64,000 nucleotides of DNA from Prasinococcaceae sp. CCMP 1430. Taxonomy: Eukaryota; Prasinodermophyta; Palmophyllophyceae; Prasinococcales; Prasinococcaceae. The translations under genes were made by a program, and so were the position numbers. The stretch lies in assembly GCA_013416795.1 (NCBI GenBank), contig RQSC01001240.1:1-64000 (forward strand), given 5' to 3'. The notes under the pieces are model-generated. The model did no database searches and was not told the DNA's origin. It was given only the letters and a program-made list of their open reading frames with translations. Positions 52,803-63,524 of this stretch are shown one piece after another (within the stretch, counting starts at the first letter, position 1; the number at the start of each line of letters is the position of its first letter).

Positions 52803-53858
52803 TCATCCCGGCGCACCTCTGCGCGGCTGCCACCTCCGCTCGCTCATGCACACGCCGCAGTACCAGGCCTCCTCAGGCACGTGATCGAGGCCCACGCACG
52901 CGACGTGCGCGGCGCCGGCCTCGCACCCGTCGCACAGCAGCAGCGATCCCTCGTGGCCACCCGATCCACAGATCGAGCACACGACCTGATCCAGGTTGAG
53001 CAGCTGCGCGGCTTCAATGGGCTGCCCAGCGGCTTGCAGTTGCGCGGCCTCGGCGGCCGCCGCCTCGGCATCCCAGACCACCTGGTCGCGGTCGACGAGT
53101 GCGACGCCGTCGAGGGAGCTCACGCGTACGCGGCACACCGGGCAGGTGTTCTGACGCCGCAGCCACTCGTGTGCGCATCGGCGGTGGAACGAGTGGCCGC
53201 AAACCGGCAACGTCGAGACCAGCGACGAGGAGGACGAGCGCGTCGTTCTGCGGTCGCCTGGCTGCACGGCTGCGTGCGCGCCGCCGCCCGCGCCCACGCT
53301 GACGCCGGCGTCGTCGCGCTCAATGGCCTCGAAGCAGACAGCGCAGACGCTGTTGTCGGCGGTATCCCTGTCGAAGTGCGCGCTGCTCTTCTTCGGGGAG
53401 GCGGGCGGCGCGAGCGCGCGTTTTGGTCGTTTGGCGGGTCGCCACTGGCCGCTCGCGCGTACCCTCGTCGCTGCGCGCGGGCGCTGCGCTGCGTCGCCTC
53501 GCGGGGCCATCTTGCCGCCGCTGTCGTGCTCCCTCTCGTTCGGTTCCTCCTCCTCTTCGTCGTCGATGATCCTGATGTGGTCGCTCTCGCTACTGGTGGG
53601 CGTCGGGTAGCGCGCTGGCACACGCGTTTCCGCCTGCTTCTGCGCATGTGTCGAGCGGCGATCGCTGCCGAGCGGCGGCTGCGGCCCCGACGGCCGTCCG
53701 CGCGGCCGCAGGTGCGCGCCGCAGGCGCCGCCGACGACGGCCGCATCGCCGAAGGTTTGCGCATAGAGGGCGCTGAAGGCGACCCGGATCTCGTTGGCGT
53801 CCGGCTGAGAGCTCTCCCCCGTCCAAGCCGAGTGCGGCGCGCGGCCCCGTCGCGTCAT
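52803..53858 (-). CDS. RING-H2 plus PHD finger protein (PHRF1-like)
   Basis: Single frame of about 351 residues from the ATG at 53858 (MTRRGRAPHSAWTG). The N-terminal half is low-complexity with an acidic patch (RIIDDEEEEEPNEREHD). The middle has a split RING-H2: CAVCFEAIERDD, a long Ser-rich insert, then LPVCGHSFHRRCAHEWLRRQ, NTCPVC. The C-terminus has a PHD finger: VCSICGSGGHEGSLLLCDGC, AHVACVGLDHVPEEAWYCGV. The RING-then-PHD order is that of PHRF1-like proteins, E3 ligases that also read histone H3. Immediately 5' is the divergent TTL-like gene; an N at 53968 lies between them. Confidence 0.85.
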   Translation of the reverse strand: MTRRGRAPHSAWTGESSQPDANEIRVAFSALYAQTFGDAAVVGGACGAHLRPRGRPSGPQPPLGSDRRSTHAQKQAETRVPARYPTPTSSESDHIRIIDDEEEEEPNEREHDSGGKMAPRGDAAQRPRAATRVRASGQWRPAKRPKRALAPPASPKKSSAHFDRDTADNSVCAVCFEAIERDDAGVSVGAGGGAHAAVQPGDRRTTRSSSSSLVSTLPVCGHSFHRRCAHEWLRRQNTCPVCRVRVSSLDGVALVDRDQVVWDAEAAAAEAAQLQAAGQPIEAAQLLNLDQVVCSICGSGGHEGSLLLCDGCEAGAAHVACVGLDHVPEEAWYCGVCMSERRWQPRRGAPG

Positions 53859-54354
53859 GGTCGACGCGGCCGTCGGCGTCGCCGGTGCGCCGTACGCTAC
53901 TTTTCCCGCCGCCGCCGCCGCCGCGGGGGCGGTCGCCGCCGCCGCCGCGGGGCGCGCACCCTGGCTGNCACCCGCACACCCGCCCTCTCCCCGCCACCCT
54001 GTCGTCGTCGCCCCGCGCGCGCGGGCGGGGCGCCGCGCAGACCGCGCTTTCCCGCCAAGACCAACCGAACGCAACCGCACCAAACCCAATCCATATCCCA
54101 CACACAAACCACACCACACCACACCACATCATCGAAAGGTCCTGATGAGAGAAAGAGAGACCGCCAAAGTAGATTACGTAGCAAAACGGGAGCGCGCATC
54201 GCATCGCGCGCCGCTCCCTCTCCGCACGGCCTCGCTCGATCGACCTCTCGCCTCGACCTCGACCTCGACCGCGACCTCGCTTCGCCGCTGCGCTGCGCTG
54301 CGCTGCGCCCGACCCACCGAGGGGGGGGTGCATGTGGCATGAGCGCGCGCGCCA
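53859..54354. other. Divergent promoter region
   Basis: About 500 bp between the RING/PHD gene (-) and the TTL-like gene (+). It contains CCG repeats, a single N at 53968, a cacacc/acca-rich tract (54090-54130) and a gacctcgacctcgacc tract near 54250. No supported coding. Confidence 0.5.
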
Positions 54355-56905
54355 ATGCCCAATGCCAATGGACGGGGCGGCGCCTCCGCTCCGGCTTGGA
54401 CGAAACGGTTGTGTGTGTCTTGTCTGTTTGTGTGCTTGTCTGTGTGCTTGTTTGTCTGCCTCTCTGTGCGTTCGTGTGTTCGCGTTGGGCGGAGCCAGTG
54501 GGCGGACGGCGCACCCGTTCCCCGGGCGCGGCGGTGCCCGCGAGACGGAGCGCCGGCCGGCCGCGCACCGGAGGGGTCGCGAGCGCACGCGCCACACGCA
54601 CGCCTCGCCCCGCACGCGAGCGCGCCCGCGCGCGTGAGAGCGCTGCTGGCGCTCGCGCTGTGGGGGGCGCTGCTGGCGACGTCCGCCGTCGGCGCGGGGG
54701 TGGAGTGCGCCGAGCCCGGCGCGGGTGACGGCGGCGCACCGACACGAGTGGGGGGGACGAGCGACGGCGGCGCGCCCCGCTCGCTATTGGGGATTCCAGA
54801 TGAGGGCACCGGCGAGCACGCGAAGCTGTTCGGCCCCGCCGACTATCCCACTGACGAGGACGCCAAGCTGGCGCTGTGCCGGTGCGCGGGCTTCTGGATG
54901 CGCGCGCGCACCTCCAAGAGCCTCCGCGACAGCGGCTACCCCGAGGCGGTCGCCGACTGGGCGGCGTCACGGAGCGCGCTCCGGCTCGCCGAGGACTGCG
55001 AGTCCGTCCTCGCGCGCCCACCCGCGTCGTCGCCGCCGCCCGCGGGCATCTTCAACGCGAAGCACGTAAACGCAGGCTACATCGCCGCCGCCGAGATGTG
55101 CGCGAGCGGATGGGAGTGGCAGGACTTGGAGGCCCTCGAACAAGCCCAGGCCGTCGACCCGGAGTCGAAAGCGCGCACGGTGCGTCGCGCAGCTCCGCAC
55201 AGCCCCGCGCCTGCCGCAGATGCACAGAGGAGTGAGTGCAAGGATCCCGCAGCGCAGACGCTGCGACGGTGCGCTCGCGCGCGCGGTCCTGCCGCCATTC
55301 AATGCGCGCCGCTGTGCTGACCGCCTCGCGCCGCGCGCTGTGGCCCCGTTTTTCCCATCGCCATTCTGCGACTGACGACCCCTCCGCACGTCGTAGCGCA
55401 CGCTGGCGTGGACGACGCATCCCAAGGGCGTATCGCACGCACTGCTGTCGCCGACGCACGACCTCGTGAACATGCTCCCCGAGACCATGCTCACCTCCAA
55501 AGACACGCTCGCCAGCACGCTGAGGCGCTTCGGCGAGCGACGCGGCGCCGCATGCGCCGCGGGCCTGCAAGAGCACCTAGTCCCGCAGACCTTCGTGCTC
55601 TCCGATCCGGCGCAGTGTGCTGCGTTCGCATCGGCCGCGCGCGCCAACGTCGGCGCCATGTGGATCCTCAAGCCCGCGCAAGGGTCCCAAGGGAAGGGGC
55701 TGGCGGTGTGGCGGAGCGAGGGTGAGCTGGACGAGGTGACGGCTCTCTTCATCGAAGGCAATCGGTGCCCAGCGACGGCGAGGGGGGTCGCGCAGCGCTA
55801 CATAGCGGAGCCGCTCCTCCTTGGCGGCAAAAAGTTTGACTTGCGCATGTATGCGGTCGTAGTGAGCGTCGAGCCGCTCATAGCGTACTACGCGCGCGGG
55901 CACGCACGCGTGGCGCTCGCCGACTACGATCCTGAAAGCTATGACAGAGGGGCTCACCTCACCAACACCCACGTTGCGAGGCAAGGCGAGGCTTGGAGTG
56001 AGGTGCGGCCTATGGGCGCGTTGCGAAGCCAGCGAGTGCGTGATCGGGAAGGATCTCTCCCGACGCACCCACCGAAGTTTTTGCACTGGCGGCCGCGTTC
56101 GATGTCAGTTGCTGACGCCCCATCGATGTCACCGCTGCGCTCCTTCCGACGTCCCCGCGCTCAACGGCGGGCCCTTTGCCTCCGCAACACGCTCACATAG
56201 ACCAACGAGGATCACGCATGGAGCTTACAGCGATTGCTCGACTTCCTGCATTCGATTGATACCGATGGGCGGCACAAGGCGTTGGCTGGAAGCCTCGAGG
56301 CACGCATTCGAACGATGGCGGCGACGGCGATCTTGGCAGGCAAGGAGACGTGGGATCTGGACAAGAAGGACGGGGCCTACTTTCAGGGTAAGCTTCAGTA
56401 CATGCGCCGCGTCATATGGCCGCCCGACCCGCGTCCCGAGCGTCCACAGCGCTCGCGCTGCCCTCTCCAGCTCGCTGACACGAACGCGGGATGTCCCACG
56501 AATGCGCGCACCATGCCGTGTCGCTGCTTCTACGCCCACCTCAAACACCGCATGCACTTGACGCTCGCAGTTATCGGCTTTGACTTCATGATCGATAGCG
56601 ACTTGCGGCTGTGGCTAATCGAAGGCAACAAGAACCCACTCTTCTTCCCATCGAGCCAATCCAAGGAAACCACGACGCCCTCGTTGGTGCGCCACACGCT
56701 GAGGACGGTGCTCGCGCTGGCGGACGCGCGCATTGAGGGTAAAGATGCCAGCATCGCGCTCGCCGGCCACTTCAATGGTACGCTGCAGCCCCTCATCGAC
56801 AACGGGCATTCTCTGGCGGGGCTCATAAGAGGGTGCGGCGAGCAACCGTTGCATGAGATTGCCGCAGAGGGCGTTGAGGGCAGCGCAGGGCAGGGCGGAG
56901 CATGA
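54355..56905 (+). CDS. Tubulin-tyrosine-ligase-like (TTL/TTLL) protein with signal-like N-terminus
   Basis: Four exons: 54355?-55179, 55397-56002, 56201-56387, 56571-56905; introns GTGCGTCG...CGTAG, GTGCGGCC...CATAG, GTAAGCTT...CGCAG, all phase-matched. Exon 1 includes RALLALALWGALLATSAVGA, which looks like a signal peptide, but no ATG directly precedes it; the first ATG is 54355. Exon 2: TLAWTTHPKGVSHALL, NMLPETMLTSKDTLA, WILKPAQGSQGKGL (ATP-grasp Lys loop), QRYIAEPLLLGGKKFDLRMY, YYARGHARVA, HLTN. Exon 4: VIGFDFMIDSDLRLWLIEGN, with the E-x-N metal ligands followed by KNP. The TTL domain adds amino acids to tubulin tails. The secretory-looking N-terminus is unusual for a tubulin enzyme; 54420-54480 has TGT/TGC-rich repetitive codons (CVSCLFVCLSVCLFVCLSV) that are probably not real coding. 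Confidence 0.85.
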
Positions 56906-57008
56906 AAGGCCTTCTCTTGCAACAGTACGTAATATTATTCCAACGCCGCAAGTCGACCCCAAAAGCGAGCACGCATGCTGCGCGTGCGCCATGGGGGTGC
57001 AACCGCGC
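56906..57008. other. Short convergent spacer
   Basis: 103 bp between the stops of the TTL-like gene (+) and the Ariadne gene (-). No coding. Confidence 0.7.
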
Positions 57009-59494
57009 TTATTCGGCACCCATGAGCATGAGCACCGCCCTATCGGCATCGCCCGCGCACATTTGCAGCGCATCTCGAGCCTGTAGTCGATCAAATCCCA
57101 TGTCGAGGAGTCCAGGGAGGGCTGCATGGGCGGCATCCTTGGCGGCTTGACAAGCAGGGCGTTCGCATTGCTCTGCGACGCCGTCCATACCGTCGTCTAT
57201 GGGTACGCTGTGCGTTCTCAATGAGGCCTCGTGACGCCCCGGACTGTCGTCCGACGCGGCGTCGCCGCCCATACCAGCCGCAGCTTCGTGGGCAGCTGAG
57301 CCAGCGCCATCGACCTCCATGGCCGCCTTTCCCATCGACATCGACGAGGGCGACCGTGACAGCACCTTTCGGGAGTCGCTGGTCACGCCATCGAGGTCGC
57401 TGTCGCGCGCACGCTTGCTCGTACCGGCACAACCAGTGGGCAGTGTCCTCTCCTTGGATATGCTGATGACCTTCATGGGCGTCACTGCATACGGCGCGAA
57501 CGGTTGCCGGTGCTTGGGGTGCAGAGCATTCATCAAATCGCTCTCGATGAAGTTGAAGAGGTGAACGCAGCGCTGGTCGCACCCCTTCGTGAGATTGAGG
57601 AGAAGCTGCCGAAGGTTGTTGAGGTCGATGGGCCCCTCCTGTGGCGCGTCGCCTGCATCGCTCGCAGCTCCAGGAGTACATTTGCTCTTGGCCTTGGCCT
57701 TGTCCCCTGGCGTGCCCTTGTCCAGCCGCTTGGTCTTCTTCTCTGCCCCGGCGCAAGTGGCACCTTTCGAGCCCTCCTTGAGCTCAGGAACAATCTCACC
57801 GGGCTGCGCCTCGAGAAGGCCGCTGAGTCTCTCGACGGCGGCCTCCATCTGCTCGCGCGCATCATCGAACAGGTCCTGGACGCGCCGTTTGTCCCCATCG
57901 GCCATGGACGGGTCGCCGAAGTCACCGAAGGCGTAGAAAGCGAAGCAATACGCGCGCGCGAGCACGCGCCTGCTGCGAAAGAGCTGCTCGAGCCCCCCCC
58001 GAAGCCACGACAAATCGACCAAATGCGCCACGTCGCAGACAATGCCGCGGTCGCCAACACCGAGGCTTCCACTTTTGCCCCCGCTCCCCCCAGCGGCGCT
58101 ACTTCCAACGGAGCACGACAGCCGCCCCGTCTCTGCGCTCAGCTCGATCGCTGCGATTCGCCTTTCCAGCGCCGACTTGAGCTCCTCCTCCTTGTTCGCC
58201 GAGTCCATGTGGAGCTTGAAGCGATTGAAGAAGTGAAGGTAGCGTTTGTGCTGCTTGGCAGCGCTCTTCTCGCGCTGCTCCGCTTCTTCGCGGTATCGGC
58301 CACACGTGTGTCCTGATATGGAATTCCACGTGTGCGCGCTCCCGGTTTCCTGGCCGCACAGCCAGCACATATACGCACCGCATTTGCAGCGCACCTGGTT
58401 GCATCCGCCGTTCTTCTCCACGCTCGCCGAACACCGTGGGCAGGGCTTCGTGTGCGCGGCGAGCCAGGTGTGCGTCTCCGACTCGTCGCTGTTCTTGCGC
58501 TCCCACGCATCCCACATCTCGCAGGTCGCCGGCGCGTGTGGGACACTCCGACATCGGAAACAGAATGTCGTCCCACACGCGCAGCGAGGCTCTCCAACTG
58601 CGGATGCATCCAAGCCGGCCGGCGCGCGCACCGCCCTGCCACAGTGCGGCACGGAGGGGCACCATGCCATGCGCGGATTGTCGTCAACATACGACTCGGC
58701 CAGCGCTCGCTCAAAGCGCGTGAGAGCCAGCGGATCCCTGCGGCGAAGGATGCGCCTCACGGCGCGTTCGTCCACCGCAGCCGTACAGTCGGGTGCCATG
58801 CAGCTCAGTCGGCGACTCTGGCCCTCCGCGATGCGCGAGCGAAAATGGCCAGCCCAGCAGCTGTCGCAGAATGCGTGTTCGCAGCCCAGCCTCGTGGCCT
58901 GTGACGGCGGAACGTCGTCGAAGCACACCATGCACGAAACAGTGGCGCCGTCGCCGTCAAGTGTGCGCTCCTTCCGTAAGGGCGCGATGAAGAGGCCAGC
59001 ATCGTCGAACAGTGCCTCGGGGCCGCGGTCGGTAAAGCCAGCGAGCACGTGCTGCTCGTTTGCGGGATGCGCGTGCACATTTTTCGTATGCGCGAGCGCG
59101 CGCGCGTGTGCGCGCGTGTGTCGCAGGTCGTCAGCACTCATTGGTCATACCGCGCGCGCAGCTCTTGATGGGATGGCGCACTGCGCACCTCGATGTTCCA
59201 CCGGTGCTTCATCAGCAGCGTGCGCGCTTGCCACGTCTCGACGCCGAGCACATCCACGAGTGCGCGCATTTCCTCGTCAGCCGCGGACGCGAGAGCGTCC
59301 GCTGGCACGACTTCGTACGGCGCCGAATCCATGGCTGCGCCATTCGTGGCACCAGCGGCCGCACTGCCAGGGCCGTCTCCAGCCATTCCACCGACGTCGA
59401 TTCCATCCATGAGGCTGCCGTCGTCGCTGTAGAAACTGCAGTCGGAGGGGTCTTCGCCCCACCCGCTGCTGTCGTCATCGCCGCCGCCCGCCAT
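57009..59494 (-). CDS. Ariadne-type RBR E3 ubiquitin ligase with C-terminal UBA
   Basis: Two exons, start at 59494. Exon 1 has an acidic N-terminus (GWGEDPSDCSFYSDDGS), then LLMKHRWNIE. Intron 59052-59188 (GAG|GTGCGCAG ... ACGAGCAG, 137 nt, phase 0) joins to give LLMKHRWNIEHVLAGFTDRG, the family's junction. Exon 2 has RING1 (CMVCFDDVPPSQATRLGCEH, CDSCW), an IBR (CPSVPHCGRAV ... CACGTTFCFRCRSVPHAPA), and Rcat (KPCPRCSASVEKNGGCNQVR, with the catalytic Cys in GGC, then CWLCGQ). A His/Lys-rich Ariadne part (HKRYLHFFNRFKLHMDSANK) follows, then a low-complexity stretch, and a UBA-like end (LLDMGFDRLQARDALQMCAG). RBR enzymes pass ubiquitin through the Rcat Cys. Confidence 0.93.
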
Positions 59495-59829
59495 CGCGCC
59501 CGCAGCGGGTCACCCGCACGGTCCGCGCGCAGACGCCACAAGGGGGCGCGGGCGAGGACGGAGCAAGCTGTTGGAGAGGCCCTACGTCGCGGTCGTCGTG
59601 GCAACCAACCCAGCCAGTGCACGCGGCGGTCGGGCCCTTGTCCCCACCGCCCTCCGCACCCCCTCCACTGCCTCCACCCCCTACACCCACCCACACCAAA
59701 AAAAAACGGGTGCGGGGGGGCAACCAAAGCACGCGCGCGCCGCCGCAGTCCCCGCCGCCAGCGTGGCGCCCGCGCCGCAACCGCCGGTCCGACCCCTCCG
59801 CCACCGCCGCGCCCGGCGCGGCGCGGCAC
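59495..59829. other. Spacer before the orphan methyltransferase exon
   Basis: About 335 bp; an A-run (59700-59706) next to a G-run (59714-59719), CCG-rich. No coding seen. It lacks any continuation of the NSUN2-like protein to its right. Confidence 0.5.
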
Positions 59830-60280
59830 AGGCGAAACGTGAGCGGCAGCGGCGTGCGCATGCACTCGCGCATCGCCGCCGCGTCAGCCGCGTCGCCGAG
59901 CACCGCGTCGTAGTACTGCCTGAAGAGCTCGGGGCCGAAGCCGCACTTGCGGAACCAGAGCTCCGCCGCCTTGCTTGCTGTGCGCTGCGCGGCCTTGTGG
60001 GCGTTGCTCAGCGTGTTCACGCCGCCCTTGCCGACCCTGTCACCAGCGCGCTTCGCCTTGCCTCCCCGCTTCGCGCCGACGCCTTGCCCGAGCGCGGCAT
60101 CGGCGCCGTCCGCACGCAGGCGCTTGCGTTGGTGGCCCTCCTGCTGAGGCACTCCATCGCCGCTGTCGCCACCGCTCGCGGCGCCGCCACCCACGCGCAC
60201 GACCTCGAAGCCCGCACCACCCCCTCCCTTCCCTCGCGCCGGACGCCCCCGCGCCCGCCTCGCTCGCTGCCTCGCTCGCC
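59830..60280 (-). pseudogene. Orphan NSUN2/TRM4-like N-terminal exon (5-methylcytosine RNA methyltransferase)
   Basis: The minus frame reads VGKGGVNTLSNAHKAAQRTA, AAELWFRKCGFGPELFRQYY and RECMRTPLPLTFRL, then a donor (CGCCT|GTGCCG) at 59830. The FRQYY...PLPLTFRL pattern is the start of NSUN2/TRM4 tRNA m5C methyltransferases (F..YY ... LPxTFR). No catalytic domain (Cys-Cys, AdoMet site) lies within the window on either side; the next 330 bp are non-coding and then the Ariadne gene begins. Either the rest is lost by misassembly or only a stump remains. No start Met is visible. Confidence 0.5.
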
Positions 60281-60408
60281 AGCGCTGCGCTGAGTGCCAC
60301 TCTGAGTGGGAGCTGCCGACAGCGCGGACGAAAGCGACGGGAGCGAGCGCGGACCGAGCGCACACGAGATTCTCTGCGCGGGCTACGCATGCGTTTTGAT
60401 AGGCCCAG

Positions 60409-60450
60409 TTCGGCTTCGGCTTCGGTTTCGGTTTCGGTTTCGGCTTTGCC
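60409..60450. repeat. Hexanucleotide (TTTCGG/CTTCGG) tandem repeat
   Basis: Six units giving a Lys-Pro repeat on the minus strand in the leader of the orphan methyltransferase exon. Confidence 0.9.
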
Positions 60451-60757
60451 GTGGGGCGTGCGCGCGCGGCTGCGCTGGCGGCGGGCGCTGCCTCGTTGGA
60501 GCGGCCTCCGATGCGACCCGGCGCGTCGGTCGGCGCGCCGGCCCCACGCGGCGGGGGCGGGCGGCGCGCGCAGCCGAGGCGGGAGAAAAGCTGCAAGCGA
60601 GCGCAATTGAGTGTGCAAACGGTCGGCCAACGCCCGTGCGCCGCACAAGATTGAACCGAGCCGTGGCGCTGTCCCTTGCAAAAAGTCGCACCCTTGACAC
60701 GCCGACGAGGGAAGAGCTGCTCGGAGCTCGCACTCTACTTTGTGTGTGGCTACGCGG

Positions 60758-63524
60758 CTAGGCTGGAGGGCTCGAGACGACCACGCGGCCATCGGCGGTG
60801 GCGCTGAGCGCGAGCGCGCTGGCGTGGTGCCAGTCGACGCTCGTGCAGCCGGCGGCATGGTAGAGCAGCGCACCGCGGGCGCCGCCGCTGCGTGCATCCA
60901 CAAGCGGCGCGCAGGCGGCGCGCGACGTCATGAGCAGCAGCGGCGCACCACTGACACCGCCGTCGAGCCCGCGCGCCCATGCCATCTCGGGTGGCCGCTG
61001 CGTGCCGTCAATCGAACTCATGGCGCAGCCCAGTGGCGCCACCAAAGCCCGCGAAGTCACGCACGCGCCGCCACCAATAGCGCCCGAAGCACTGCCGCCG
61101 TCAAACACTCCACCGGCGACGCTTGTGCTGACGTTGCTGCCCATCCGCACGTCCCATTCGAGGAGCTCCCCGTCAGTCGTGAGCACATGCAAAACGTCCG
61201 CGCTCTCACCGAAGCGCACGCATACGCCCGAACCAGTGCAACCTGCCGCGCCGCAGTCCAGCACGCCGCAGAAGGCACGAGAGCTCGCGTCAAATAGCCG
61301 CACGAGGCTGTCGTCTGATGCCACCGCGGCGAGCTTGCCGTCGACAGGCGACAGCCGCACAGAGCTGACACCAGGCGCGTCGTTGCCCAAGGGAAGTGTA
61401 TGCAGCCTCTTGAGCGTGCTCGCCGACCACAGCGTCACCACACCACGCCTCCCGGAGCGCATTGCCGTGGGGCCCGGCAATGAGCAAGCGGCCGACACGA
61501 AGCACGGCTCGGCCGCCGACGGGCTCAGGTGCAGGTCGCACACGTATGGCGTGGCGGCGTCCACCGAGAGATCGCCCATGATACGCCGCGTGTCGGCGTT
61601 CCATGCCTTGATGGAGCGCTCGGCGGTGCCTAGCAGCAGGAGTCGATCGCCGCTCGACTCCCAGGCAAGTGAGAGTACGTCTGCGCCGCAATAGATGGTG
61701 GCGTTGCGGTCTGTCGAATCGTCGCCGATCGTCCACACGCGCGCGCTCTTGTCTGCGGAGGCGCTCGCGGCCGCCGCACCGCCGCCGGAGAGCCGACAGC
61801 ATCGCGCAGCAGCAGAGTGCCCGCTGAAAACGCTGCGTCTCACGAAGCAGACACCATCCGATGGAATGGAATCTACCCAGTCGGGGAGTCCCTCAGGCAC
61901 GATACCATCCTCCCCCACCGTAACATTCTCGTAGGTCGGCACAGCTGCGGATGCAGACGGCGCGAATTTGTGGTAGGATTCATCAACCGCATGATTCAGG
62001 AGTGATGCATCACTCCCTTCGTCGCTGCCGCCCCCATCCTTGCTTGTGTTAGGGCCGCCTTCAGCGTGGCCTGTCTCGCCAGATGTCAGGCTTTCGACGT
62101 TCGTTTCCGGCGGGGAATCGCGAAGGCTACTCGCGATGAACGCTGCGTCTGCGTCGGCACCTGCACCGGCATGCGTTCCAGTTCTTGTGCCTGAAACCTG
62201 CGGAGTGCTTTCCCCTCCAGCGCCATCGACCGAGCCGACGGCGAATGGCACCGGCGATGGCAAGGAAGCATCCAGGGAAGAGCTTGACGCTCGGGGCGAG
62301 TCACCATCCGGCGCACCGCGTGGCAATGGTGTCGCGCGCGTCTCGATTGGTACGAGCGAAGTGCGCTGTGGCTGCGCGGGGGTGTGCACGTGCTCGTCCG
62401 TGAGCGGTTGCGCGTGCGACCCCGTCCCGGGTGTTTCGCTTCCATCGGGCCCATCCAAGCTCACGATGCGGCGCCGATGATGGTGGTGCATCGGAGCCTT
62501 CGCGCCACTGCCACTTGCGCGCGCCTCGCTCTGCGCTATGGTGCCGTTGCCGCTGTCTTTGGTGCCGCCGTCGCTGCCAGCGCTCGGCTGCGCCCCCCTG
62601 GGTGTTTCCAGCGAGCCACTCGACCCCTCCCCCATCCGTGCGAGGGAACTCGCACGTGCGCCCCCGCCGCCGAAAGCACGCATGGCGGCACCGCCTTCGC
62701 CGCCCCCACGTTCGCTGGCGAGAGAAACCGCCCCCGCGGTGCTCGCGGCCCTGAGCTCAAGCATGCTTTTCAGGCGTGTCACCTCCGAACGCATGCCCTC
62801 GAGCTCCAGCTCCAGCGTTCTGCGGCGAACGCGCTCCACATTAAAACCGAGCACCGCCGGCGGGCGCACAGCTCCAAACACCTCGGTCAGGAGGTTGGTC
62901 AGGTCTGTTGCCAGCGCGTCGGTCCATGCGCGCGTGAAGTACGCACGGAATCGCGCATCGCGCGGCGCGTTGCTGCAGTATGGGAGCGAGAACCACGCCG
63001 CCCACTCGGCCGCGCCGCCCACCTCGGGCGAGAGAACCCCCTAAGCAAGCATAGATCCAGTCAGACACAAGAGATAAAGTGGTTGTGGCGTGCAGTCCGC
63101 ATGTCAGCGCTGACCCGCGCGCGCATGCGCCCGCTCGCGTGGGAACGGCCGTGAACCGTGCTCTGGCGGGGGTGGGGCGTACCTGCAAGAAAGCGGTGAG
63201 CGCAGCCGTGTCCCCTGCGAACGCGCACATGCACATAAAGTGCTTTCGAAGCGCCGCCCAGAGCGCGGCGACGGCCTCGGCGAGCCGCTCGTCGAGCCTG
63301 GAGAAGAACCTCCTCTCTAGGAAACGCCACGTGTCGCAGAGCGCCGCGCGGTCGCGGCGTGCGCAGGCTGCGAGCAGCCGTTTTGCCACGCGGCGGGGCG
63401 GCGCCCCCGGCGGCGCGATGTCGGCGGCGAGAGCGGTGTCGAAGGATGCCAGGCAGCGGTCGAAGCCACGGAAGAGCAGGTACTCGCGAAAGAGCTCGTC
63501 CACATACTCGGTGCTTGACTCCAT
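60758..63524 (-). CDS. WDR91: WDR91-like endosomal WD40 protein
   Basis: Exon 1 (63183-63524) begins MESSTEYVDELFREYLLFRG, the WDR91 LisH-like start, then RFLERRFFSRLDERL. Intron 63023-63182 (TTGCAG|GTACGCCC ... CGCCCGAG, 160 nt, phase 0). Exon 2 has AEWAAWFSLPYCSNAPRDAR, YFTRAWTDALATDLTNLL, PAVLGFNVERVRRRTLELEL, a coiled coil, and a long low-complexity Ser/Gly/Thr-rich part. The WD40 propeller follows: SADKSARVWTIGDDSTDRNA, TAERSIKAWNADTRRIMGD, VVTLWSASTLKRLHTLPL, SDDSLVRLFDASSRAFCGVL, TDGELLEWDVRMGSN. WDR91 binds Rab7 and lowers early-endosome PI3P, promoting endosome maturation. The N-terminus makes the assignment secure; the propeller has about six or seven blades. Confidence 0.92.

Noticed and set aside
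4439-63182. Excess of introns with length divisible by three
   Set aside because: About seven of seventeen measured introns fit, close to one third; no signal beyond GC-rich stop-poor introns.
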